Part shown: one piece after another, positions 1 to 12,678 of the stretch | Numbering within the stretch: the stretch's first letter is position 1 | Layout of the letters: each line of letters opens with the position of its first letter | From: Ashinkailepas kermadecensis | Taxonomy: Eukaryota; Arthropoda; Thecostraca; Neolepadidae | Assembly: GCA_034440615.1 (NCBI GenBank) | Contig: JAOTOM010005136.1 | Location: 1,020,001 to 1,084,000 of the forward strand | Reading direction: 5' to 3' | DNA: 64,000 nucleotides | Made by a program: the position numbers and the translations under genes | The notes under the pieces: generated by a model | Told to the model about the DNA's origin: nothing | Database searches by the model: none | What the model saw: the letters and a program-made list of their open reading frames with translations, nothing else

Positions 1-247
1 TCAAGTGGAATGTAGTCGGATTTCGAAAATTCCATAGGAGCACTATGGAATTGCATGACAAAATCCTCATGAACCCTCAACTCTCCCCCCCCCCCTTCGG
101 ACCATAAATCCACTATATCGCTTTGCCATTACGCATCACAATTCCCAGTTCACCATTGTTCGAAGAAAAGCAAATTATCGTCTTGGTGACAACAAATTAA
201 CGTCAACGCCTGCTAATACTTCGCCGAAAAATAGATGCCTGGGACAG

Positions 248-526
248 GTCAGCAACCACTTAAGGACAGACCAGCAGCCACTTAAGGTCAGGCTAGCAGC
301 CACTTGAGGTCAGACCAACAGCCAGTTAAGGTCAGACCAGCAGCCACTTAAGGTCAGACAAGCAGCCACTTGAGGTCAGACCAGCAGCCACTTAAGGTCA
401 GACCAGCAGCCACTTAAGGTCAGACCAGCAGCCACTTAAGGTCAGACCAGCAGCCACTTAAGGTCAGACCAGCAGCCACTTAAGGTCAGACCAGCATCCA
501 CTTAAGGTCAGACCAGCAGCCACTAG
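248..526. repeat. Minisatellite, 22-bp unit, about 12 copies
   Basis: A head-to-tail array whose core is CAGCAGCCACTTAAGGTCAG plus two bases. Copies differ by single substitutions such as CAGCAACC, CATCC and CTTGAGG. There are no unique spacers, so this is a simple tandem array and not a CRISPR. Positions 1-247 before it hold nothing I recognise. Confidence 0.9.
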
Positions 527-1739
527 GACAAGGTCGAGTCAGCGGTCAGCCGGCAAACATCCGATCAGGAACTTCCCGCTCCCCCGGCCGCCATAGGGAC
601 CCTGCGGTACGGCATTGTCCCTCGTTCGTGTCTCAAGAATTAATCTTCATTTTGCATTTCCTTGCCAGCTGTCGAGCTAGTGATTGTTGTAGAGATTGGG
701 TTGTGACCTTGGCAGGCATTTGTAGCTTTTAGCATTTGTAGCATTTACGATTCATTTCCCAACTTTCCCATCCGGGCCACTCTAGAAATCTTCCAGGGGT
801 AGAGGGTATTTCTGCCCCTGGAGAACATTGACTGTAGCTAAATGTAGAGCAAATGCGTATACATCAGTTATACATGCCGTGTGAAACGCTTCCTGTAAAA
901 TCATCAAAGGCAGGGGCTCGGAGAAGGGGAGCTCTCCCCTTCCCCCTAGCAGCCAAAAATTAACTAGATGAAATATCAGACATGTGGATTTTCACTACTG
1001 GAAAACCAAGCTTTTCGGCGCCTTCGCGCATCAAAGGTTTATCAAAGGTCTATGTTTCATTTTTTTTTCGAGCCTGCCCTTAGGAAAACCGGCTGCGCAC
1101 TGATCAATGGTCACTGACCTATATCAATTTAAGTGAGCAAACCCCTGAAGGGGCTTTTTCAACTTCAACATAATGCTGTTCATCCCTAAATGGTGATATA
1201 TACGTCACTTTACATACACTACGTTTTCAGAGATTCTCTAGGTAAATAGGTGCCACGAAGCTGCTATTTCTGGATCCCTGCTGGTACATACATACATTGA
1301 TCTAGCTCAGAAAAGATCAGCTAACTCCTAAACGGAAACCACGTCACGCATAGGTCATCTTTGTAGACTGATCACTTCGTGTCCCGCCACATACACTCGC
1401 GACCGTCGACGGAATGTTTATTGGTCAGTGCGATGTGACGTCATTCACGGGGCATCGTGCAGTAGCCGAACACAGGCGTCCATCAGGCGAGACGGGGTAG
1501 CAGGCGAGACGACGGGTGATGCCGGGATCACTGGCGTCCTCCTCGAACCGGCTGATCGTCCTCAGAACTAATCATCATCATCATCATCACTGTCAGAGAA
1601 GGAGCATAATGCCAGAGGCAGCGTCAGAACAACCATCTGGCATCAGAAACAGCGCCAAGAGACATCAGAGGCATCAGACATCGACAGGCATCAGACATCA
1701 GAGGCATGACATCAGAGGGTCAAAAGCTCACTGATTTAA
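527..1739. other. Unannotated stretch
   Basis: No coding frame with recognisable similarity, no repeat array and no RNA gene was seen. It has a short ATC microsatellite near 1570-1590 and a pyrimidine-rich GGGGAGCTCTCCCCTTCCCC-like patch near 926-945. Confidence 0.5.
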
Positions 1740-2120
1740 AAGCAGTCCACTGACGTCAGAGATAGCGTCCGAACAGTCCGTCGACGTCAGAGACAGTATC
1801 GGAACAGCCCACTGACATCAGAAGCAGAGTCGGAACAGCCAACTGACGTCATACGCACCATCAGAGCAGCTTATGACGCTACAGACACCGTCAAAGCAAT
1901 CCAGTGCCGTCAGGACTGCGTCAGAACAGTCCGCCGATGTAAAGACACGACGTCAGAACGGGCGACATTAGAGACAGCATCAGATCAGAACGGGTGATAT
2001 TAGAGACAGCATCAGATCAGAACGGGCGATATTAGAGACAGCGTCAGATCAGAACGGGCGATATTAGAGACAGCATCAGATCAGAACGGGCGATATTAGA
2101 GACAGCATCAGATCAGAACG
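1740..2120. repeat. Minisatellite, 32-33-bp unit; degenerate then homogenised
   Basis: From about 1954 to 2120 a 32-bp unit (core AGAACGGGCGATATTAGAGA followed by CAGCATCAGATC) is repeated about five times almost without change. The preceding 200 bp carry diverged units of the same length (GACGTCAGAGACAGT...CGGAACAGCC). This is the usual picture of one edge of an array being homogenised while the other decays. Confidence 0.85.
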
Positions 2121-3833
2121 ACAGGACCAGACAGAGCGCTAGACGTTGTGGAAGCGGTGGCCAGTCGGCGAGACTTGACACGATATGCGTCAGCTGTTTT
2201 CTGTGTAGCGTTTGCCATGCAGCCACGGTAGCTTCCCCGAATCTATGTCATTTAGCATCACCAGTCACATGAGAAAGCTAAGAGTAGGGCTTAAGCCGCC
2301 AGGGAAAACTTCGCAACTGGCAAATTATCGTGAATGGTGGCAATTTTTCGAGAAAACAGCATTGACTTCGCTTTCCTTGGGACTGAGAGGCCTACACAAC
2401 CTAAATAATTGTGTAAGCGTGCATGGCGAGTAAGGCCGACGCATGGGAACAATTCACATAAGAACTCTACTACACCCCTGAACCATCTTTTCCCAGCGAA
2501 TATCATGACGGGAGTCTTCGGATCCAGTCCAAGATGCTTAAATGACTGGAGTGAAAACGGGAGGGTCCATTGTCAGGTAATGTAGGAAGCTTGCAAAGAG
2601 AAGTATGCATTAATTTCCCAGAAATAACAGTATTTGCCTTCCCACTAAGCACCAAGTAAACATAGGCGGTGTGTCAGTAACCTCGAGTAGGAAGGCGACT
2701 CGGCGTAGCAGTCACGGGTCGCCATTTCTGCTCAACTTTCGCTTATTTATGTAGCTTTACAAAACGAGAGCTAAAAACCAAAGCTGATGTTTTGTTGAGA
2801 ACATTGTGGTGTTGTGGAGCTTTTTGTCGTGATGTCCCAAGACGGGTCGGCACTGCAGCTCCGTTCTTTCTACGAGCTTTTTAATGGATAGTTAATGTAG
2901 CCACGTTTAACTGCTTAGCTGTTATATCGCGTATGATCACCAGCAGAGCACTCTTCGACTAATAGGTGAAGTCACAATGCGCAAAGCCACTACAAAACAG
3001 GAAAATAAACAATTGTACATTGTAGAAGTGATAGTAGCATGAACTAAATACCTCAAACTGACATGCGTCTATTTCAGTTAAGCTTACCTCGCAATCCATC
3101 GTTTCCATATTGTTTTGTTTTTCATCAAGTGCAACGTGGATGAAAAACGCATCCATACCCAGCAAGATTGGGGGAAGATTATTTTACAATAAGTAACTAA
3201 GATTATCTTCCACAACGTTGTCGACGCTTCCACCGCGTTGGAACGGTTCCCGAGGGAGCGTAAACGTCGCTGTCCGTGTGGACAAAGCACAGCGGACATC
3301 TCAGCACACATGAGATGTGCTCAAAGTGCTCCGCTCGCCGTCAATAAAGACATTCACCTGCAATTCGCCTCGGTATCACAATACATGATGGTCACAAACT
3401 AGCAGGAAACCATTCGCAATAAGGCGTGCTTCAACAGTGATCTAATAACGTGCGAAACACGACAATACAATCGTTCGCACATCGCCAGAACGAGGCCTGG
3501 ATAGGGCAAGGCCACATTTCGTCACCGAGTAGCAGACTCTAGAAATAACGCATTATAGCTTCTGTCTAAAGCACTGCCAAGCGCTTGAGAACCACAATGA
3601 AACACGGGCGCATGATGGCAATGCTTGTCACGTGCCAGGTGCATCGTGACGTGTCCTCATTCTGCACAATTTTATATTTCATAGTCGACTCTCTACTGCA
3701 TTGGGTTTCCCCGCATTGGCTTGGTTTGAATTCCGAAACTACGCAATTTGCGCAAGAGCATCTGCCAGCTCAAGAACCAGGTAATTAGAAGAGCCGCAGC
3801 AGCGCTTACCTTCACACATATTGGTTGCGGAGC
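2121..3833. other. Unannotated stretch upstream of nothing recognisable
   Basis: Only short, unconvincing frames occur here and none resembles a known family. There is no tandem array. It lies 3' of the minus-strand WAP peptide gene, so any further exon or 3' UTR of that gene would be in the right part of this stretch; I could not define one. Confidence 0.4.
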
Positions 3834-4052
3834 TCACCTGCACTCCGGATCCTTGCAGACGCTGGCTTCGAAGCACGAATCGAAACAGCACTTGTCGTCG
3901 TCGTCGCACTGTGCATCTGTATTGCAAAACTTGGGCTCATCGTCATCGTCTTGACAGATGCCCGTGTCAAGCGGGCACAGCTGGCAGTCGTCGTCGTCCT
4001 GAGCGATGACCACAGCACACAGCGCCAGCGTGAGCAGCAGGAGGGAGCGCAT
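3834..4052 (-). CDS. Secreted aspartate-rich single-WAP-domain (crustin-like) peptide
   Basis: This is a 72-residue frame. Residues 1-17 are a clear signal peptide (basic Arg2, then a Leu-rich core ending AVVIAQ). The mature part carries ten cysteines; eight fit the WAP four-disulfide pattern: LCP, GIC, KFC, AQC, the adjacent KCC pair, DSC and SVC followed by KDP. WAP peptides of this size (crustins, single-WAP-domain proteins) are secreted antimicrobials or protease inhibitors in arthropods; that role is inferred here. Three DDDD blocks make the peptide strongly acidic, unlike most cationic crustins, and one forms DDDDK. The stop codon overlaps a good donor site (CAG|GTGAGC, exon base 3838), and a second donor-like AAG|GTAAGC lies about 30 bp further, so the true C terminus may be spliced. 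The start is the first ATG, followed directly by the signal peptide. Confidence 0.75.
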   Translation of the reverse strand: MRSLLLLTLALCAVVIAQDDDDCQLCPLDTGICQDDDDEPKFCNTDAQCDDDDKCCFDSCFEASVCKDPECR

Positions 4053-4171
4053 CTCCAGTGGTGAGGTGGCCCGCGAACTGTGACAATGCTGCCGGCGGGC
4101 TATGGCTCAGGTCCGGCTTGACTCTGGACGGAGGTGGCGATGGCTTCTGCCACTGGTAGCTGCTGCCGTCA

Positions 4172-4178
4172 ATATATA
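4172..4178 (-). promoter_or_regulatory. Candidate TATA box of the WAP peptide gene
   Basis: Read on the minus strand this is TATATAT about 120 bp upstream of the ATG at 4052. That would allow a transcription start near 4145 and a 5' UTR of about 90 bases. No other TATA-like element lies between it and the ATG. The assignment rests on position and sequence only. Confidence 0.4.
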
Positions 4179-4179
4179 C

Positions 4180-5282
4180 CGTGGCAAGGATCCGTCTATT
4201 ACGTCCAGACAGCGGCAGGTTTTCCGGTTCATGTTCTAATTGAACTAAGGACAATGGGACTTCATTACAAACTCCAGAGGGAAAGATGATGTCTTTCCTC
4301 ATGATGTTCACGATACCATGTTTTCTCTTCATATCCGATGTTTGCCCCTTACCTTATCTGATCTGAGGAAGAATATTCACCATGTCCCTATCGAGCCATA
4401 CCAGGCTGGAGCTTCCTCGGCGCATTTGCTGCTAAGCAATCGTACGTGTGTGGCTGGCCAGTGGCGGCAGTTTTATCACGGATGACACGTTCGGAGGCGG
4501 ATCTGCCACAAGCTGGGGCAGCGCGGGAAGTGCTGCAACATTCATAAACTCGTTTCGATTTGCTTGCGTTGGCAAAGTAAAAATGAATCTGTGAGTAAAA
4601 ACGGGTTCACAAATCAGTTATTCTGGGGCCGAAGGTCGAAAAAAACTTACGTTTTCGAAATGAACCATATCCGGATGTAAAGCAATCCGCCAACTAATGC
4701 AAATTGTCCAACAAAATAACACCTATATTGGAGAAGAGCGTACCGGTAATAGACAACTTGCCGGTCTGCCACACAGGCGGCAGTCTGTCTGTCTAAAACT
4801 GGTCCCATTTGAGGCTGTCTGTCAGGTGTGGTCAGATGGCGTCCACTGCCGATCGAACACCCCTCCTCACCGACGCCGACCTAGCACCCACCGCCTCACC
4901 CACGCCTACGTGCAGTGTTGACACAGCACCGACCCCTACATTTACTGACGATCTAGCTACCATTTCTCACCGACTACCGATCTAACACCCCCTTCTACCC
5001 CCCTCCCCACAGTCAACCCAACAGCCACTTCCACACCCACTGCAGACTGGACAACCCTTCCTACACCTATTGCCGGCCTAAACCTCCTCCTACACCCACT
5101 GCCGACCTACCACACCTTCCTACACCCAGTGCCAACCTTGCACCCATCCGACGCCGACAACCGATCCAAAACTCCATCCCCGCTGAGTTCCACCTTCCAC
5201 GGCCGTCACCACTAACGGCCGGTTCGGCCCTCTTTCGGGACCCCACGCCCAGTACCGGCCGTGAGCGACCCCTGTGGTGGTT
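4180..5282. other. Unannotated, with a pyrimidine-rich degenerate repeat zone
   Basis: The first half shows nothing recognisable. Positions about 4860-5210 are C-rich with loosely repeated CCTACACCCACTGCC-like phrases, an old decayed minisatellite or low-complexity tract. No gene was found. Confidence 0.5.
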
Positions 5283-5612
5283 TACAACCAGGCACAGACG
5301 GCTGACAGCCTGCTACAGGTGTCTGACAGCCTGTTACAGGCGGCTTACAGCCTGCCACAGGCGGTTGACAGCTTGCCACAGGTGGTTGACAGCCTGCCAC
5401 AGGCGGCCGACAGCCTGCCACAGGCGAATGACAGCCTGCCACAGGAGGATGACAGCCTGCGACAGGCGGATGACAGCCTGCCACAGGTGGCTGACGGCCT
5501 GTCACAGGCGGCTGACAGCCTGTCACAGGAGGATGACAGCCTGCCACAGGCGGATGACAGCCTGTCACAGGCGGCCGACAACCTGCCACAGGTGGATGAC
5601 AGCCTGCTACGC
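5283..5612. repeat. Minisatellite, 21-bp unit, about 16 copies
   Basis: The unit reads approximately CCTGCCACAGGCGGATGACA plus G. Because 21 is a multiple of three and the unit has no stop in several frames, open frames of 90-158 codons run across it on both strands. They encode only a repeated heptapeptide and are not treated as genes. Confidence 0.9.
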
Positions 5613-6390
5613 GTTGACCGCCATGCTAAGCCGTTGATAAAATGCGATGTATATTCCCTGTTCACCACTGGTAGGTGCATACCTTTCAGGATTAGAGTGC
5701 TCCTTCCTACTTCCTTCGGAAGAGGCACATGCTGTTGCCTTGATCACTGATACTTACCTTTCCAACTTTCGGCGTACTCTCTGCCTTCTGGATTCTTCCT
5801 AGTCATTTGGTAATACGAACTGAGTATTTTGTCGGTTAGCGAGCCAGTCCTGGTGCCGTCCATACCCACTTGCATTATGCACTGCGCTCGATGATACTCA
5901 AAACCATTGGAAAAGGAGCAAATCCAATTTGCAACCTACCCCAATGAAATCAATGCCATCTAGTGATTGATTCTCTCAGTTGAAGTCATCTAATATTGAA
6001 GCATCCAGTCATATTTTGTCTGTCTTCTCAGGATATCAAGTGGAGCTTAAATCGTGTAGACGGGTGGTACCCATGCACAAAGATTCGCGACTAAGGTATG
6101 TACCTATTGGGTACCTCGGTCTTCCTCCGCTACGGCCGGTAGTCTTCATCGACTGCCTTAGCTCTGGGCGTTTACAAGACAATAGTTGAATATGTATGAT
6201 ATTATGATGCTCAAAATAAGATAATTCGGGAAACACTGGTGTTTCCCTTTTGAATTGCTATTGGAACCAACACAAATTCGGCTATTTCCTGCAAACAGAA
6301 GCGCAGGGCGATATGAAACGAAATTCTGGTGGTATCTTCCCACCTCTCTATCACGTTCAAATGCCACATAAAAACCTGCCATTTCAACAT
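5613..6390. other. Unannotated stretch
   Basis: No recognisable coding sequence, repeat array or RNA gene was seen between the 21-bp minisatellite and the TA/GT microsatellite. Confidence 0.4.
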
Positions 6391-6399
6391 GTATATAAG

Positions 6400-6480
<81 letters not shown>

Positions 6481-6505
6481 ATATATATGTGTGTGTATAC
6501 ATATA
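6391..6505. repeat. Compound TA/TG microsatellite
   Basis: About 70 bp of alternating TA are followed by TG runs and interrupted TATATG. Overlapping frames encode Ile-Tyr repeats only. Confidence 0.95.
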
Positions 6506-7455
6506 ACTGTTTCTTTTTGTGTTCTTCCGCACTATTTTATTGTTTTGCTTACATTGATTTTCCGCTTTTGTGTGTTTTTATTCGGATGTCCTTTTCTTCT
6601 TTCTCAGCGCATCGCGTTTTTTTCTTCATTTTTTGTCTGTTGTACCACTTCATGAATGAGGCGAGGGAGGGCAAATGTTTACTGTATGTGGGTGGTGGCA
6701 CTAGTGGATGGTTTTCTAAATGCTTAATTGGTGTGTGTGGTGTTGTTAGCACGTGTTGTGCGTGGCCTGAGCGTGGGAATATTTGAATGGGTGTCGTTCG
6801 TGTTGTGTCGCTGTGTGGTGAGCGGTCTCAATCTCTGTTTGAGGTGTCGTAGTCGTTCTCTGAGATCATCGAGTCAGAGTCTGTGATGGGCCCCTAGTAA
6901 GTCAGTTGGTATTGTTTGTGTGGTGAGCGTAGTGGGTTCGGTCCCTGTATATGATGTTGTGGGAGTGAAGTAGGTGATGGCTTGCGTGTTTGGCGCTGTG
7001 GTAGTCGATGTGGGGCCTGTGTTGGGCGCTTGGCTGTGTTGTGTCTTGATTGACCCTGTGTTGGTGTTGGTGTGGTGTTGATGTTGGTGTATGTGTATGT
7101 GATATCAATGATGTGGATGGTGTGGGTGCGGTTAAAGTGTTTTTCCTGAGAGGTGTGATCACCATGTTCGGTGCATGGATTGTTGTGCTTGAGGTTCCTG
7201 TGGTTGGGGTTGTGATTGAGCTGCTGGTCGTAGACTCACGACCTTTTCTGGGCCCAGCCCTCTAGGTGAACGATGCGGAGAACTTCCTTCTCAGCTTCAT
7301 ACCGAAGGCAGGCCGGTTCCAGGAGGCGAGGGCCTCGCCCTGAACGAATGCAGCATCGCACACTTCAGATTGAATTTTCCATCACTTAATTTCAGATTAA
7401 ATTTTCAATCGATTCATTCTATTTTCAGATTGAATAGGAAATGACACATTAACAT
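6506..7455. other. T/G-rich unannotated stretch
   Basis: Positions about 6690-7240 are strongly T/G-rich on the plus strand (GTGTTGGTGTTGGTG-like wording) with no period I can define. No gene was recognised. Confidence 0.5.
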
Positions 7456-7648
7456 GAGCAGAGTACCAAACCAGGGGGATATAAGTCCCCGACCCATCCT
7501 GTATCACCAGCCATGTCTATCAGCAGAGTACCAAACCAGGGGGATATAAGCCCCCGACCCATCCTGGATCACCAGCCATGTCTATCAGCAGAGTACCAAA
7601 CCAGGGGGATATAAGCCCCCGACCCATCCTGGATCACCAGCCATGTCT
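7456..7648. repeat. Three copies of a 65-bp tandem repeat
   Basis: Copies begin at 7456, 7521 and 7586 with CAGCAGAGTACCAAACCAGG and contain GGGGGATATAAGCCCCCGAC, which itself has a small GGGG/CCCC inverted symmetry. The period is 65 bp and copies are nearly identical. Confidence 0.9.
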
Positions 7649-7707
7649 CCGGCTCCCAAACTTGCAAGCCAGGCCCTCCCCCACCATCCAGGCCCACTCT
7701 CTGGTGT

Positions 7708-8051
7708 ACATGGTGCCGTGTAGCGTGCTGAGGTACGTGGCTGGCGTACATGGTGCCGTGTGGCGTGCTGAGGTACGTGGCTGGCATACATGGTGCCGTG
7801 TAGCGTGCTGAGGTACGTGGCTGGCGTACATGGTGCCGTGTGGCACATGGTGCCGTGTGGCGTGCTGAGGTACGTGGCTGGCATACATGGTGCCGTGTAG
7901 CGTGCTGAGGTACGTGGCTGGCATACATGGTGCCGTGTGGCGTGCTGAGGTACGTGGCTGGCGCACATGGTGCCGTGTAGCGTGCTGAGGTACGTGGCTG
8001 GCGTACATGGTGCCGTGTGGCGTGCTGAGGTACGTGGCTGGCATACATGGT
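7708..8051. repeat. Minisatellite A1, 40-bp unit (same family as 13055-13946)
   Basis: The unit starts ACATGGTGCCGTGTGGCGTG and continues CTGAGGTACGTGGCTGGCGT. About eight copies occur, one shortened to the 17-bp ACATGGTGCCGTGTGGC. The same unit in the same orientation forms a larger array 5 kb downstream. Confidence 0.95.
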
Positions 8052-9749
8052 CAGGGGTGAAAAAATGTCGTATCAGCTACAAACTTTTTTTTTCGGAGGT
8101 ACGTAACTGCTACATGAAAAACAGGCATCTAGAACATCGTGCTCCATGGGTTGCTTCGTGCTCCCGTCAAGACTACTGCAGCCTAGGCTTGTTGTGAAGT
8201 AACCGAAAATCTGCTGTTCAGAATTGCGTACACATTGTGCAATATATTTTCAGCAGAACTGATATTAGCATATAAAACATCGAACATACACAAGAACCGC
8301 GGCTACACGATAGAGGCGTCACATCGCCTACCGTACTGACACGGAAAAAAATGGTAGAACCTGGTGCACTGGTAGGGTATAAGGGCGTCACAGCGCGGGC
8401 CACGACCGTCCTTGTCAGCTTGCGAGTGTGATTCATGAAAATAATCCAATCACACGCACTCATAGACACACGTAACCAATGTCCTCGCAGTATTTCTGGA
8501 CACTATGAACACATACCGACAGGTGTACCTACAAGTTAGGTGTACATACACCGACACACCTAATCTGGCACACAATCCTGAAAAATGTGCTCTATGTATG
8601 TGAGAATGTGGATCTAGCCGGGCATTATTTTTTGTGGAGCATGTCATCAAGGTGATGCACAGCGAACAAGCAGCGAAGCGTACAGTTACAGTGGCACAAT
8701 TTTTGGGTGCGCGTGCGCTGTCGAGAGGACGGACCGAGGCGGGAAAACAGCGGACATGAATAAGGACAATTTCAGATTTCCGCGCGCTGTGTGAGGGTGA
8801 GTTGCCCAAGCCAATTGCTGCAGCAGAAACTTCTTGCTCCGATTAGTAAATGACATTTCACATTACATATAACTACCCGACATTCCCCCCCCCCCATCAA
8901 GTAAGAAAACACCTCGTCCCGTACTCACACTAGATGGGATGCCTGCGTACTTTCATTTTGGCGCTTGTCCTCCCTCTGTGGTGGTTGTTAGCTGTCCTGT
9001 AGGAATTCACTCAGTTGGAACCATTTGAGGTTAAAGTCCTGTATGCTGTTGGTCACAATGGCGGGATATTTTATATAGGAATAAGATAATCCGAAGACAT
9101 CTGGTTACGCCCCTGCATTTGTATAATTTTTATAGCGTGTTTTACCTTGTTAAATATGATGTTTTGTGCTTACTTGTTTCCAGACCAGATATCCGGTAAA
9201 AAAATTTCCATCCGGCCGTTAAGGACAAATAAAGTGTCATAGGCGTATGCCGACAATTGAATGCCAGTGGTATGAAAGTCCTCTTTGGTTGGATTATCGT
9301 GAATGTTTTTTCCAGCATCGGTTTAATTCAGGGTAAAGAAACAAGCTAGAGCTTGGTGGGGCCCCTGCCTCAGTTCTCACAAAATCACGCAAGGTTCAGA
9401 AAGGCTATAACTTCGCCGGCGCCCGCAGCCTCACCGGCTGTCGCTCACACTACCGCTGGCATTTACAGCCTGGTGCATGGCAGAAGACCTAGCAACAAGT
9501 GCAATGTTGCCCATGGTTGCTGCTTCGATGGCACCGACTGCCTGGAAAACCATTTCAATATCACTTAGCTGCATAACATACTCCGGTGAACACACAGTAT
9601 GACGGAGGGCAACATAACATCCCGCGCAATTACATAAAACAAATTTATTATAAGCGCACCTGTTTGGTATTGAGGGCCAATGGGATTGCAGCCTGCAGCT
9701 GCATAATAATGCAGCATAATAATACAAATAATAATGATTCCATAACTGT
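8052..9749. other. Unannotated stretch
   Basis: Only short frames without recognisable similarity occur. Positions 9360-9700 could include decayed 5' parts of the following LINE but are too degraded to assign. Confidence 0.4.
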
Positions 9750-9990
9750 TTCAATCATAAAGAAGTTTCACGACTGTTTTGAGGAAACTTTATTCTTTGA
9801 AATAATACATGAACCTACAAGGGGAAATGAAATGTTAGAACTAGTGCTTACTAATGAGGGATTTCTGTTACAAAATGCGAACATAGTAATTACAATATTA
9901 TATGCTTTTCCTTACATGTCAATGTGTAGAAAAATGGAATGCTTATGAAATACATAATAATGGCATACACATTACAAGCTTTCTGATGTT
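9750..9990 (+). mobile_element. CR1-like LINE fragment (end of endonuclease domain)
   Basis: The frame contains HEPTRGNEMLELVLTN, the typical end of an AP-endonuclease domain before the SDH motif, and then breaks off. The same roughly 220-bp segment recurs at 11064-11330 within a separate LINE copy, so this is a fragment of a sister copy lying upstream of it. Confidence 0.6.
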
Positions 9991-10276
9991 CTATCTGATT
10001 CTGATAATGAAATGCTAGTGATGTAGCATAATATGCCAGCAATAACAGAGAGGTTTATCAATATCATCAGAATGATCAGGCTTGTAGCCAGCTGAAAACA
10101 CCGGAACAACCGAATTGTGGGAGATTCAAGAGTTAGGCATTTTGATGGTTCATTTTATAGTATGAACTCAAGTAGAATTACCGGAGTCTGCTTCCCAGGG
10201 GCCTTTGTAAAGGATTGGCTAGGGGATAGGCTAGGAGTAATGAAGGGAAGTGGGGAGGATGCAACAGTAATTTCCC

Positions 10277-10434
10277 GGTCTGGGGGTAAGATGCTCGTCT
10301 CACAATCGAAAGATTGTGGGTTCGAGTCTCACCTGTCGCTACTCTTCGCCCGCGACCAATCGGCGTGAGAGATTGGCGACGCTATATGACTCAACGGTCG
10401 ACGTGTCGTAAAACAAATAACCAACCAACCAACC
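10277..10434 (+). mobile_element. tRNA-derived SINE, copy 1
   Basis: It carries an imperfect A box (GGTCTGGGGG) and a B box (GGTTCGAGTCT), then a unique body beginning CTCACCTGTCGCTACTCTTC and an A/C-rich tail of AACC repeats. The same body occurs at 56417-56510 and 57291-57450. The head resembles an arginine-type tRNA around the T arm (GTGGG-TTCGAGT-CTCAC), but the anticodon arm does not fold well. It lies inside a decayed LINE, so it is younger than that LINE. Confidence 0.75.
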
Positions 10435-12678
10435 GAGGGTGAGCGCAAGGTAGAATGCTATTGAGCGGCCATTGGACTGAGCACCAGTGTGGCCAAGATT
10501 TGCAAGGAGCATGGGATAAAGTGCTTAGCTCTGTGGAAGGATTTTTTTCAGGACTGAAATCTTTTCATTAGATGGGTTAGAACTCAACATGAGATGAGTG
10601 GAATTTTCAGCAATAGATACGAAGAGGCTCTGAGTAGGGTTCAGGGAAATTAGGCAGATCTTGTGAGAATGTAGTTAGTAATGTGATGATTGCTGCAAGC
10701 AAGGAAATGAGTAGTTTAGCATGTTTTTAAATAAATCCCAAAAGTGTTATGACCAACATTGGGGAACTGCATGCATATAAGTTGTCTGAAAAGCTATATT
10801 TGGTATGCAAACTGAGGAATAGATTACTGAAAACATTTTGGGAAATAACTTGCAAGAATTCGAATTGACATGTTGTTGAACACATGCTCATCAAAGGAAG
10901 GTAAGGATTGGAGGTGGACTACTTTTGTATGAGAGGCAAGTAATGAAATGCCATACCATAGAGGGTAGTGTTCATACAGAAACCTTGTGGTTGGATATCA
11001 TCCTGAAGAGTGGAACAATATTAAGGATTCAGACATCTAATCTAGTCTAATAAAATCAGGAAAAAGCTTCATGACTTGTTTTGATAAATATTTTTTTATT
11101 TCAAGCGATACATGAATCTACAAGGGGAAGTGAAATATTAGAACTAGTGCTTACAAATCAGGAAAATTGTGTGCAAAATGTTAACATAGTAGATACCTTT
11201 GGTAATAGTGAGCACAATATCGCATGCTTTTCCTTACATGTTGGAAGTGTAGTATTCAATAAAACATGGATTCCAAATTTTGCCAAAGGAATCTTCCCGG
11301 ATGAAATCAACTGGGAAGATGGGTTTAGATGCCTATAAAATGTGGAGAATGGCAAAAGACAAAATGTTTCAGGGTCAGGATAGGTTCATTAATATACAAA
11401 TTCGATTAAACAATATGCACCCCTCATGGCTCATCAAGTTCAACATTTACTAGAGTCAAAGAAGCAGGCATTTCAGAAACTAAGAGATCTTAACTCTGAG
11501 GCAAACATTCCGTTAGCAAGCAATTCCCATCAGTCTTGACTAAAGAGAGCCCAGGTGCATTGGAAACCACTGAAGGCTGTGCTATGGCAGGTGATAGGTG
11601 GAAGATCTTATAATAACTGCAGAAGATGTGGAAAAAAAGTTGAAGAAAATAAAACATGATAAAGCTGCTGGACTGAATATGCGTGCTGGGGTCTTAGTCG
11701 AGTGTGCTGAAGTTTTAGCAGTTCCCCTGGGCATCATTCTCCAGGCAGCCTATGGAATATTCTGAAGTACCTGAAGATTGGTGAAATGGAAATGTAGTAA
11801 CAATTTCCAAAAAGAAAGTATGAAGTGTATAGGAAACTGCGGGTCAGTCAGTTTGACATTAATAGTTTTCAAGGTGCTGGAAGAACTGGTTAAAGAGAAG
11901 GTTCAGACTCACCTAGATAGGCACAACCTTTTAAAGGATACTCAACATGGATTTCAAACATTTGAAGACTTAATACCTGTGACACCAGAATATGTTTGCA
12001 CTTTCAAGTGAACCTTGAGCACCTTGTTACAGAGTGGTTCAGCGTCAACAACAACATGCAATCTAAGAAATGGGAGCATCATTTTCTGAAGAGGATAATG
12101 TTGAGAAAAAAATCCAGAAACAGCCAATTTCCAATCCCACACCTGCCCAGGAAGAGCTAGACATGCTGCTATTTGCTTCGTTTTGTTAGATTAATTATGG
12201 AGAGATCAAGTATGTAGGTATCTACCTACCCTATGACAAAAATCCTACCTTGTGAGCTACATTCATTTAGTGAACATGATACTTTTTGCCAAAAAGAAAT
12301 GGAGACAAACATAGTTGGACCTCCCAAAGCAATGAACCATTGGGATGAGACATTGAAGTTGTTGTCAGCTAGTGTTGGAAAACAAGTCGTTTTGGATTTT
12401 AATCACCCAGAACATTATCCTGTCCAAAGAATTACCCTCTCATTTCAATTTGGCATATTTGTAGTATTAAAATTCATGCTTGACAATTAAGTGATCAGTG
12501 ATTACTCAATAAGACATGAAAAAAACTATACTTAGCATATGTGCGACCCCACTTGGAATATTCTGTACAAGCATGGAGACCCTACCTAGAGAAAGATATA
12601 GATATGTTAGAAAGAGTGCAAAACAAAGCAACTAGACTCATCAGTGGAACAGGCAACTTAGAATATGGATAAAGGCTT

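Noticed and set aside
248..526. CRISPR-like regular repeats (also 5283-5612, 16648-16880, 61283-61655)
   Set aside because: Units are head to tail with no unique spacers and the DNA is eukaryotic.
10277..10350. Functional tRNA gene
   Set aside because: A and B boxes are present but the anticodon and acceptor arms do not fold, and the sequence continues into a body repeated elsewhere, as in a SINE.
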